Shown piece by piece: positions 17,301-24,298 of a DNA stretch of 64,000 nucleotides (the stretch's first letter is position 1; the number at the start of each line of letters is the position of its first letter). Made by a program: the position numbers and the translations under genes. The DNA lies in contig NZ_JAAXYH010000002.1 of NCBI RefSeq assembly GCF_012911865.1, forward strand, positions 62,001 through 126,000, in the 5' to 3' direction. Below the pieces are notes generated by a model that saw only the letters and a program-made list of their open reading frames with translations, searched no databases and had not been told where the DNA came from. Source of the stretch: Shewanella salipaludis (lineage in GTDB: Bacteria > Pseudomonadota > Gammaproteobacteria > Enterobacterales > Shewanellaceae).

Positions 17301-19225
17301 GACAGCGCCGTCTGGAATCTGTCCTGGCTGTCGGTCAGGTTTTCAGTGGCCGCGCCCTTGACCGTCATCTGGAAGTCCAGAATCCAGAAGGTCGCACCGT
17401 CGGAGGTCTTGACCTCGTAGGGGCGTTCGTTGATCACCCTCAGGCCAAAGTTTTCCAACATGGGCAGCACATCGGACAGGTGGATAGGCTCATCCTTGTG
17501 GAATAACTTAAGGCGTACCTTGTTGTTATTCAGCACGGCTTCCTGGGGTTGATAGAACAACATGCCCAATTTATGGTTGTCGTCCAACGCTTCGAGGTGC
17601 TGCATGTCGACCACGGCCGAGCTGGGCAGGACATCTTCCTTATAGCTTGGCGGGAAGGCGTTGAAATAACGTTTGAGCAGGCGATTTCCCGCATCCTCTC
17701 CCAGGGCACTGTTGAGTGCACTGTTGACCTTATCTTCCCACGAACGCGCCGCTTCGATTAAGTTGTTTTCTATAGCTGACACATCTACATCCATACTATT
17801 ATCATCGACTTTCACTATGTAGTGAGTCCTGGCTAGGCTCGACTCGGAAAAATAAGTCGTAAACTCTACATCTTCTGTACTGCGGAAATGCTGGGCGAGA
17901 ATACGCTGGGTATCCTGGCGCAGTTTGGTGTTGTATCTGTCTTTGGACACATACACCAGACAGGAGAAGAAGCGGCCGAAGCCATCTTTGCGTACAAAGA
18001 GTTTCAACTTATCCCTGTCCTGCATCTCCAACACGCCGTGGGCCATGTTGGCCAACTCGTCGACTCTGGCCTGGATTAGCTCATCGCGGGGCAAGTTTTC
18101 GAGAATATTCAGCAGTGCCTTATAGTCGTGTGAGCGTGGCGTCAGACCCGAGCGCTCCATCACTCGCTGGACTTTCTCGGCCAGCATGGGAATTTCCCTT
18201 GGACTACGGTTATACAGGTTCGAGGCGTACAGGCCTATGAATCTATCTTCGCCTATCACATTGCCTTGCTTGTCGAAGCGCTTGATCCCTATGTAATCAA
18301 CATAGGCGGGTCTATGTACCCGGCTCTTGGAACTGCTCTTGGTCAGTACCAGCAGGCTCGCATCCAGGGCTTCCTTGCGTGCCGACTCGGACAGGCTGGA
18401 CAACATCAGCACTTTTTCCTGATGCGTATGACCCGGCTTATTCATCAGACCCAGGCTGCTGGGAATGTTCGGCACCAGTTCGACATCGCCCTCGATACGG
18501 CGAAGTTCGTGTTGACGATAGCCGAGCAAGGTAAAATGATGATTATTCAAGTAGGTGAGGAAATTAATCGCTTCTTCCAGCTCCTGCTTATCCCCAGGGA
18601 AAGGACGTGTAGGCAGTTCCTTGATGGTGCTGCTCAGTTTATCCGACATGGCTTGCCAGTCATTCACAGACGCAGACACATCTCCCAGCACAGATTCGAT
18701 TTCTTTTTCCAGTGCCTTGATGTCCTGGTTGCTGCTTTGCCTGTCGATTTCGATAAGGAATACGGCAATGTGCTCAGCGTTTTTAGGACTGTCTTTGGCA
18801 TAGGTGACCTGGGAAACACCGCCGGCATCACGGGTGATAGCCAAGGGAGTATGCAGCATCATGTGTGCTGTGATCCCCATACGATTCAAGATCATACCGA
18901 CCGAGTCGACCAAGAATGGCATGTCAGGCTGAATGATTTCGATAATGGTATGGGTGGATTGCCAGCCGTGTTTGGACTGGCTTGGGTTGAACACGCGGAT
19001 ATGCGTGCCGTTGGTTGGGGTCTTGTTGAGTGCATTCCACAAGCTCAGGACCGCGCCATAGAGATCGCTGTCGTTACGGGCGTTAAGATCGTCCTTCGAC
19101 ATATGGGCGTAGAGGCAAGTCGCGAATTGGCCAACTTGTTTTGCTTGTGAACTAGGGACTTTGGAGTCAATCAATCTAACTACATTTTCAAGTAGTACTG
19201 AAGGCATTGCATCTTTCAAGGCCAT
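14381..19225 (-). CDS. gdhB: NAD-specific glutamate dehydrogenase, large type
   Basis: Large NAD-dependent GDH (about 180 kDa class) that deaminates glutamate to 2-oxoglutarate and ammonia, a catabolic role. The protein has 1614 residues, the usual length. The N-terminal half has ACT-like regulatory segments (for example IIEIIQPDMPFLVDSVGMIL near 90-115). The catalytic core around 750-1250 has RGGKVARGGLRWSDRREDFR, NTVIVPVGAKGGFV, LGIGDMAGDVFGNGML and VIGEGGNLGCTQ-like (IIGEGGNLGCTQLGRIEY) blocks. Start MALKDAMPSVLLENVVRLID. The symbol gdhB follows use for this family in Pseudomonas and is by similarity. It is monocistronic or reads through weakly to pyrD. Confidence 0.96.
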   Translation of the reverse strand: MALKDAMPSVLLENVVRLIDSKVPSSQAKQVGQFATCLYAHMSKDDLNARNDSDLYGAVLSLWNALNKTPTNGTHIRVFNPSQSKHGWQSTHTIIEIIQPDMPFLVDSVGMILNRMGITAHMMLHTPLAITRDAGGVSQVTYAKDSPKNAEHIAVFLIEIDRQSSNQDIKALEKEIESVLGDVSASVNDWQAMSDKLSSTIKELPTRPFPGDKQELEEAINFLTYLNNHHFTLLGYRQHELRRIEGDVELVPNIPSSLGLMNKPGHTHQEKVLMLSSLSESARKEALDASLLVLTKSSSKSRVHRPAYVDYIGIKRFDKQGNVIGEDRFIGLYASNLYNRSPREIPMLAEKVQRVMERSGLTPRSHDYKALLNILENLPRDELIQARVDELANMAHGVLEMQDRDKLKLFVRKDGFGRFFSCLVYVSKDRYNTKLRQDTQRILAQHFRSTEDVEFTTYFSESSLARTHYIVKVDDNSMDVDVSAIENNLIEAARSWEDKVNSALNSALGEDAGNRLLKRYFNAFPPSYKEDVLPSSAVVDMQHLEALDDNHKLGMLFYQPQEAVLNNNKVRLKLFHKDEPIHLSDVLPMLENFGLRVINERPYEVKTSDGATFWILDFQMTVKGAATENLTDSQDRFQTALSQVWQKKLEDDGFNRMVLATGLSGREVSVLRAYAKYMRQIDATFSQAYIEETFSRYPQIADLLVKMFIRKFNPKLKTRTLGKFMEQINLRLDEVSSLDDDRIIRRYLDLINATLRTNFYQVTPEGEPKSYISFKYSPALIPEMPRPLPKYEIFVYSPRVEGVHLRGGKVARGGLRWSDRREDFRTEVLGLVKAQQVKNTVIVPVGAKGGFVCKQLPTEGGREAFFTEGQECYRLFIRGLLDISDNIINGEIVAPVDVVRHDEDDPYLVVAADKGTATFSDIANAIAIEYGFWLGDAFASGGSNGYDHKKMGITAKGAWESVKRHFREEGVDCQSTDFTCLGIGDMAGDVFGNGMLLSEHTKLVAAFNHMHIFIDPNPDVAASYAERQRLFVLPRSSWEDYNAKLISKGGGLFLRSAKSIPLSAEMKAMLGTEKATMTPHELLKELLKMPVDLIWNGGIGTYVKAARETHAEVGDRANDAIRVNGREVRAKIIGEGGNLGCTQLGRIEYAANGGRINTDFVDNVGGVDCSDNEVNIKILLNALVADGEMTLKQRNRLLEEMTEEVGQIVLQDCKDQTRTISVTQVHGAEQLKEQIRFIQYLEKDAKLDRALEFLPSEEELAERLANGRALTRPELSVLVAYAKMLLKEQLVTPEITDNSLLSQLLIKYFPQKLQEKYSEQMASHPLRGEIIATSLANELVNNMGMNFVQRMQDETGASVAEAAICYTIAREVFGLDELTKSISALNGIAPASVQGEMLYQLRRNMRRVCRWFLRHRNRNFSIEQSIAFYKPVFSQLEANVHNYMVEDEVAGIDAEIAQLVEEKVPVEVATQVANMSTLFSALDIAQIAQLQDKPVALVAETYFKLGARVELHWFLNQISAQPVANHWQALARAAFREELDWQQRALSSVVLKTCSETCDADTVIAQWLESNQGLLERWFHMLADFKTSQSHEFAKFSVALRELNLLILHCEGPK

Positions 19226-19446
19226 GTTGCTGTTTCCTTAAGCGTCTATGGCAGCGCTTTTTTCATTATTTGGATGCTTCGGCTTAATGGCTCGCGCAAA
19301 TGTTAAGGTCTGAGCCATTGCGCGAAGTCTATTACTAAATCCACCACATTTCGAGCAAAATTTTAGTGGTACAGCCTCTACAAATCCAGCAAATACGGGA
19401 AGCAAGCAAGCACGATGAAGAAACAATCGGTTCTTTAGACTAAGTA
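19226..19446. other. Upstream region of gdhB
   Basis: Leader and promoter region of the GDH gene on the minus strand. A 62-codon open frame here (19238-19426, minus) with one CSKCG is not supported as a gene. No clear promoter hexamers or operators were identified. Confidence 0.4.
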
Positions 19447-19447
19447 T

Positions 19448-19482
19448 TCAAAAAGAAATGGGGAGTCATACTCCCCATTGCT
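19448..19482 (-). terminator. Terminator of the RND/DUF1302 operon
   Basis: Perfect 10-bp stem AATGGGGAGT/ACTCCCCATT with a 3-nt loop and a T-rich 3' side on the minus strand. It follows the RND gene stop at 19487, marking the operon end. Confidence 0.85.
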
Positions 19483-19486
19483 TTGT

Positions 19487-21817
19487 TCAGCGGGCTTTAC
19501 GCCAGAAAATGGCCGCCAGCGACGGCAAGATAATTATGGCTCCGAGCATGTTCACCAAAAACATGAAGGTCAGCAGTATGCCCATATCCATCTGGAACTT
19601 GAGTGCCGAGAAAAACCAGGTACTGACGCCTATCGCCAGGGTCAAGCCGGTGAAGATCACCGCACTGCCCCGCTCGACCAAGGCTTCATAGTAAGCCTGC
19701 TGCACCGCCATGCCGGCGCGTAATTTCACCGACATGGTCGACAGGATATAGATGCCATAATCCACCCCTATGCCGACCCCCAGGGCGATCACCGGCAAGG
19801 TGCTGACCGCCAGCCCTATGTCGAGCCGGGTCATCAGCGCCTGTGCCAGGGTAGAGACCACATACAGAGGCAAGATCACCGCTATGGTGGCCCGTAGGGA
19901 TTTAAAGCTCATCAAACACAGCACAAACACCGCACCATAGACATAGAGCATCATGGGCAACTGTGCCGCCGCCACTGCCTCATTGGTCGCGGCCATCACC
20001 CCCACAGGACCGGAAGCCAGCTTGAACTTGAGGCTATCCGTGTCCATCTTGGCCGCCAACGCCTTGGCCTTGGCTACGACCACTTCTATGGTTTCGGCCT
20101 TGTGGTCCTTGAGAAATAAGTACACAGGCATGACGGAGCAATCACCGTTGAGCAGCCCGGAGGTAGTGGGGATCCTGCCTATCGCCTGTACCAGGCTGGC
20201 GGTATTGCGCGGCAGCACTTGCCACTTGGGATTGCCTTCGTTGAAACCGGCGTTCACCTTCTTGGCTATAGAAGCCAGACTCGCGGTCGACTCCACCCCG
20301 GGCGTGTTGCTCATCAACCATTCGTATTCATCTATCTGCGCCAACACGTCGTGATAGGTACAGGCCTCGGGCGGGGCCTCGACTATGATGGTCATCACAT
20401 CTGTGGTGATGGAGAAATGATCTGTGATATAGAAGGTATCCTGGTTATAACGCGAATCCTGATGCAGCGCCGGGGCGCCGCCCTTGAGATCCCCTATCTT
20501 CATCTGGCCTGCCTGCTGAAAGCCAAAGCCGTACAAGACAGCCGTTGCCAGCAACACCATCAGCGCGTATTTCGGCGTGGCAAAACGCGACAGGGTACGC
20601 CATATCCAGTCCACACCCGTGGGTGCGCCGCACGCCTCAGCCCTTTGGGCAACGGGGGTTTTGGCCCCTTTCAAGTTGGCAAAAGACAACACCAAGGGCA
20701 GCAGAATGAGGTTGGTCAGTATGATCACCGCCACCCCGAGCGAAGCCGAAATCGCCAACTCACGTATGATGCCTATGTCGATGGACAGCAAGGTCAAGAA
20801 GCCCACAGTGTCCGACAACAAGGCGACCCCACCCGGCACCAACAAACTGCGGAACGCACTGGCGGCGGCCGCTTTGCTGGTCTGGCCGTCCAGCACCCGC
20901 CGGCGCACGGCATTGATCATCTGCACCCCGTGGCTCACGCCGATGGCAAAGACCAGGAAAGGCACCAAGATAGACATGGGATCCAAGCCGAAGCCTATCA
21001 CGGTCAACAGCCCCAACTGCCAAACCACGGCGATCAGGCTGCACACCAGTGGCAGCAGGGTCAGCACCACGGACTTGGAGAACAGATACACCATGACCGC
21101 AGTGACCAAGATGGCGATCAGGAAAAACAACAGCACGCCTTTGGCACCATCGGCGACGTCGCCGGCCATTTTAGCGAAACCTATGATGTGAATTTTCACC
21201 TTGTCGGTTTCAAACTTGCCCCGCAGCTCTTTTTCAAGCTGCGCCGCGAAGGCGATGGTATCCAGTGGCTTGCCGGTTTGGGGATCGAAGTCCATCAATT
21301 GCGCCGTGAGCATGGCGGCGCTGTAATCGTTGGCAATCAGGCGGCCGACTATGCCCGCCTTCTCTATGTTGTTGCGTACCGTCTCCAGTCCGGCTTCTGA
21401 GGTAGAAAAATCCGCCGGGATCACGGGGCCACCGGCGAACCCATCTTCAACTATCTCGGTGAAACGGGTCGAAGGTGAAAATAACGACTTCACCTGTGAG
21501 CGGTCGACGCCGGGAATGAAGAACAGCTGATCGTGAACATTCTTGAGGATGTCGAAATAATTGGCATTGAAGATATTGCCACTGGTATCTTCGACCGCCA
21601 CCATGATGCTATTTGCCCCACCAAACTGTTTCTGGTGCTTGAGGTAAGTCTGCATATAGCTGTGATTCAGCGGGATGTTTTTTACAAAAGCCGCATCCAT
21701 CTTCAGCTGACTCGCCTGATATGCCAACACCAGTGTCATCAGTGCGAACCCGATTATGACCAGCAGGCGATGGCGAAATAAAAAAGTTTCAAATCCGTTG
21801 ACCAGTTTTTCTAACAT
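19487..21817 (-). CDS. RND superfamily permease (MMPL/HAE-like)
   Basis: Inner membrane permease of 776 residues with two repeats, each one TM helix (first VIIGFALMTLVLAYQASQ), a large periplasmic loop and five more TM helices. The C-terminal half carries the proton-relay type motif GVGIGVDYGIYIL. The corresponding place in the N-terminal half reads FAIGVSHGVQMINAVRRR, with Ser-His and no Asp. This class is usually found with DUF1302, DUF1329 and YCF48-like genes, as here, and is thought to move hydrophobic molecules; no substrate can be assigned. Last gene of the operon, 28 nt after the YCF48-like gene, with a strong terminator behind. Confidence 0.85.
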   Translation of the reverse strand: MLEKLVNGFETFLFRHRLLVIIGFALMTLVLAYQASQLKMDAAFVKNIPLNHSYMQTYLKHQKQFGGANSIMVAVEDTSGNIFNANYFDILKNVHDQLFFIPGVDRSQVKSLFSPSTRFTEIVEDGFAGGPVIPADFSTSEAGLETVRNNIEKAGIVGRLIANDYSAAMLTAQLMDFDPQTGKPLDTIAFAAQLEKELRGKFETDKVKIHIIGFAKMAGDVADGAKGVLLFFLIAILVTAVMVYLFSKSVVLTLLPLVCSLIAVVWQLGLLTVIGFGLDPMSILVPFLVFAIGVSHGVQMINAVRRRVLDGQTSKAAAASAFRSLLVPGGVALLSDTVGFLTLLSIDIGIIRELAISASLGVAVIILTNLILLPLVLSFANLKGAKTPVAQRAEACGAPTGVDWIWRTLSRFATPKYALMVLLATAVLYGFGFQQAGQMKIGDLKGGAPALHQDSRYNQDTFYITDHFSITTDVMTIIVEAPPEACTYHDVLAQIDEYEWLMSNTPGVESTASLASIAKKVNAGFNEGNPKWQVLPRNTASLVQAIGRIPTTSGLLNGDCSVMPVYLFLKDHKAETIEVVVAKAKALAAKMDTDSLKFKLASGPVGVMAATNEAVAAAQLPMMLYVYGAVFVLCLMSFKSLRATIAVILPLYVVSTLAQALMTRLDIGLAVSTLPVIALGVGIGVDYGIYILSTMSVKLRAGMAVQQAYYEALVERGSAVIFTGLTLAIGVSTWFFSALKFQMDMGILLTFMFLVNMLGAIIILPSLAAIFWRKAR

Positions 21818-21845
21818 CTTTAGGCCCTGTTATTGTTTTAATAGG

Positions 21846-22868
21846 TTACTGCTTGAAAATGAACAACCCCTGAGAGCCTGCCAGCCAGAGATTGCCCTTG
21901 GCGTCTCTGGCCATGGCCACCAGGTTTTCCCCCTGACGGCGGGCCAGCAATGACGCCTGCCCGGAGCCGTTCACTTCGATGATCACCCCGGCATTGCCTA
22001 TGAGGATCAAATCATCCTGCTCACCGGCCAAGGCCGCATTGATCGATGAGCTGGCCGGGATAGCTATCGGCTGCCACGCCTGTAAGCTGCTGTCGGACTT
22101 AAACACATGACCGCGCAGGCCCATCACATATACGGCGTCATCTAGCTCTACGGCGTTAAACATGGAACCTTCGTAGTTCAGCTCCAGACGGCTGAACTGC
22201 CTGCCCTTATCGGCTGACACCGCCAGCATGCCAAGCTCGCCGACCAGCAACAGGCGACCATCCTTGAGGGGCAGAATACGGTTGAAGTGCGCCAGCAAGG
22301 AGGCACGCTCGCTGAGATAGGCGGCTTCATCGTTGGCCTTCAGATCGGCCAGATAGGCCACATCCTCTTCGAACAGGAGTTCCTGATGGAATTCTTCCTG
22401 CCAATGTTCCCCGCCATCCAAGGTGCGATAAAACAATCCATAGGCACCTACGGCGATCCCTTCATTTGCATTGAAAAACACCACATCAAACAAGGGTTTC
22501 TCTATCTCGGGTGCCTGCATCTGCACCGTCCAGGTCTGCCCGCCGTCACGGGTATGTATTATGCTGGCATCATGGCCCACGGCCCAGCCCAGCTTGGCAT
22601 CGAGGAAAAACACCTTGGTCAACAGGCTTGTCACGGGCGTTGCCACCTGGTGCCAGGCCTCATCCGCGCTTCCATGGAGCAGCACATGGCCCTTGTCTCC
22701 GACCGCAACCAGAGTGTCGCCGGCCTTGCCAATGTCGAGCACCAGAGAAGACACGGCCAATGGCTGTATTTGGGAGGTCAGAGGATCCAGGTTGGGGGTC
22801 GCGGATACGAGTGCCGACACGGACAATGCGCCCACAGCACACACTAGACGAAGCATGCGATACGGCAT
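21846..22868 (-). CDS. Exported YCF48-like beta-propeller protein
   Basis: 340 residues with a signal peptide (MPYRMLRLVCAVGALSVSAL to VSA) and repeated propeller blades of the YCF48/BNR type: GDTLVAVGDKGHVLLHG, LGWAVGHDASIIHTRDGGQTW, EGIAVGAYGLFYRTLDGGEHW, DAVYVMGLRGHVFKS, DLILIGNAGVIIEV, GNLWLAGSQGLFIF. YCF48/HCF136 is a photosystem II assembly factor in phototrophs, but this clade occurs in heterotrophs beside RND permeases and probably acts as a periplasmic partner. Third gene of the four-gene operon; a GC-rich hairpin lies before its start. Confidence 0.8.
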   Translation of the reverse strand: MPYRMLRLVCAVGALSVSALVSATPNLDPLTSQIQPLAVSSLVLDIGKAGDTLVAVGDKGHVLLHGSADEAWHQVATPVTSLLTKVFFLDAKLGWAVGHDASIIHTRDGGQTWTVQMQAPEIEKPLFDVVFFNANEGIAVGAYGLFYRTLDGGEHWQEEFHQELLFEEDVAYLADLKANDEAAYLSERASLLAHFNRILPLKDGRLLLVGELGMLAVSADKGRQFSRLELNYEGSMFNAVELDDAVYVMGLRGHVFKSDSSLQAWQPIAIPASSSINAALAGEQDDLILIGNAGVIIEVNGSGQASLLARRQGENLVAMARDAKGNLWLAGSQGLFIFKQ

Positions 22869-22890
22869 ACAAACTTCCTTAAACTAATGA

Positions 22891-22907
22891 GGGGCGCGCT
22901 GCGCCCC
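22891..22907 (-). other. Intercistronic hairpin
   Basis: Perfect 7-bp GC stem GGGGCGC/GCGCCCC with a 3-nt loop between the DUF1329 stop and the YCF48-like start. There is no T run, so it may stabilise or partition the mRNA. The function is inferred. Confidence 0.4.
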
Positions 22908-22921
22908 CGTCTGCTGATGTA

Positions 22922-24286
22922 TTAGCGGATACCTGCACGTCTGAGCGCATCCGGGGTGAAATTCGCCTCTGTCAGTTTGGCATCGAAGTCATACATGCGG
23001 CCTTCGTTATCCAAGCCGATCGCCAGATAGCGACGGGATTGCAGATCGTGGAACACTTCCAGGGTACTCCAAGGTGTCGGCACCTCGTAATAGTTGAGTC
23101 CGTGCGCCACCGCGACCCGATAGAGTTCGTCACGATTATCGTACAGATCCGCTATCGAGACCTGCCAGGAATCCTCATCCAGGTACATGTCGCGTACCTT
23201 ATAGATGTGGCGCATCCCCGGCTTGAGTGTCGCCCTGACCTGCCATACCCTGTGCTTTTCCCAACGCACATACTCTGGATTGATATGTCCTGGCGTCAGA
23301 ATTTGATCATACTTCAGCTTATCCGAATGCAACTTGTAGTCGTTATAAGGAATATAGATCTCTTTCTTGCCGACCAACTCCCAGTTGTAGCGACTGGGCG
23401 AGCCGTTGAACATATCGTAATCGTCGGTGGTTCTCAGGCCGTCGGACACAGTCCCCGGCGTATCGAACGCCACGTTGGGCGCCTTGCGAACCCGGCGCTG
23501 TCCTGTGTTATAGGTCCAGGCCTGACGTGGCAGCGCTTCCTGATCCAGTGTCTCTTTCACCAGGAGTGCGGTACCCGCCAGGCGCGCCGGCTGAGTGACC
23601 ACCTGCTTGAACAGTGCCAGGGTATTCTCCTGCTTGAGCTTCTCGGGCGTCATATCCGGACGGGAATACTCGAAGCGCAGTTGCTCCGACAGTTCGACCA
23701 AGGTGTAGTCGCCCCCCTTGGTGGGTGCCGCCTGGTTGCGCTCTGTCTCGACGTCCACACCACGGAAACGCAATATATGGTTCCAGATGGCCTCGAGGCC
23801 ATTGGCCGGAATGGGGAAAGGGATCCCGATAGCCGCGCCTGAAACCCCATTGCCATTGGCGACCAGCTCGCCGCGGGTGGCGTTGGCCTTGGTGGCATCA
23901 TAGACAAATTGCGGCACAGAGGCAGTACGCCGGGTCTGATACACATTCATCTTGAAAGTGCTCGGATACAGTTCGAATAACTTCATCTGTCCCGGCGTCA
24001 GGTACGCCTTGTATTGGTCCTTATTGGCGTTGGTGATAGTCATTTCTATCTTATCGCCGGGAAAAGGATCCGGATGATGCATGCCCTTGGTATAACCCGC
24101 AACCGGCTTGGTGATGCCGTCATTCCACGCAGGAATGGAACCATCGGCATTCGCGGCTTTTTCGCCGCCGAGCGGGGTCAACTCGACACCGAGTTTGGCC
24201 GCCTCGACCTGGGAGACCTTCGCCAGTGCCGCCGGGGCACTCAGCCCGATAATGACGGCGGCCGACAATAACGTCAGTTTATTCAT
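22922..24286 (-). CDS. DUF1329 family exported protein
   Basis: 454 residues with a clear signal peptide (MNKLTLLSAAVIIGLSAPAALA). The mature part fits the DUF1329 family, which occurs with DUF1302 proteins and is likened to periplasmic lipoprotein carriers of the LolA/LolB fold. Recognisable family-like blocks are AKLGVELTPLGGEKAANADG near the mature N-terminus and IPYNDYKL, MYLDEDSWQV, DLYDNRDELYRV in the C-terminal half. The start lies 12 nt after the DUF1302 stop, so the two are cotranscribed. Role in handling a hydrophobic substrate between the RND pump and the outer membrane is inference. Confidence 0.8.
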   Translation of the reverse strand: MNKLTLLSAAVIIGLSAPAALAKVSQVEAAKLGVELTPLGGEKAANADGSIPAWNDGITKPVAGYTKGMHHPDPFPGDKIEMTITNANKDQYKAYLTPGQMKLFELYPSTFKMNVYQTRRTASVPQFVYDATKANATRGELVANGNGVSGAAIGIPFPIPANGLEAIWNHILRFRGVDVETERNQAAPTKGGDYTLVELSEQLRFEYSRPDMTPEKLKQENTLALFKQVVTQPARLAGTALLVKETLDQEALPRQAWTYNTGQRRVRKAPNVAFDTPGTVSDGLRTTDDYDMFNGSPSRYNWELVGKKEIYIPYNDYKLHSDKLKYDQILTPGHINPEYVRWEKHRVWQVRATLKPGMRHIYKVRDMYLDEDSWQVSIADLYDNRDELYRVAVAHGLNYYEVPTPWSTLEVFHDLQSRRYLAIGLDNEGRMYDFDAKLTEANFTPDALRRAGIR

Positions 24287-24298
24287 GCTGCTGTCCTT

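Noticed and set aside
18266..19150. 294-codon open frame on the plus strand
   Set aside because: Antisense to the N-terminal part of the large GDH; composition and lack of domains mark it as a shadow.
19238..19426. 62-codon minus-strand frame with a CSKCG motif upstream of gdhB
   Set aside because: It is short with no Shine-Dalgarno, has one CxxC only, and runs through what must be the gdhB leader. It could be a leader peptide or a fossil, but nothing supports translation.
20219..21400. 393-codon open frame on the plus strand
   Set aside because: It lies fully antisense to the RND permease gene, whose TM pattern and motifs are clear. The translation is rich in His, Gln and Arg without any domain, typical of a shadow frame in GC-rich DNA.
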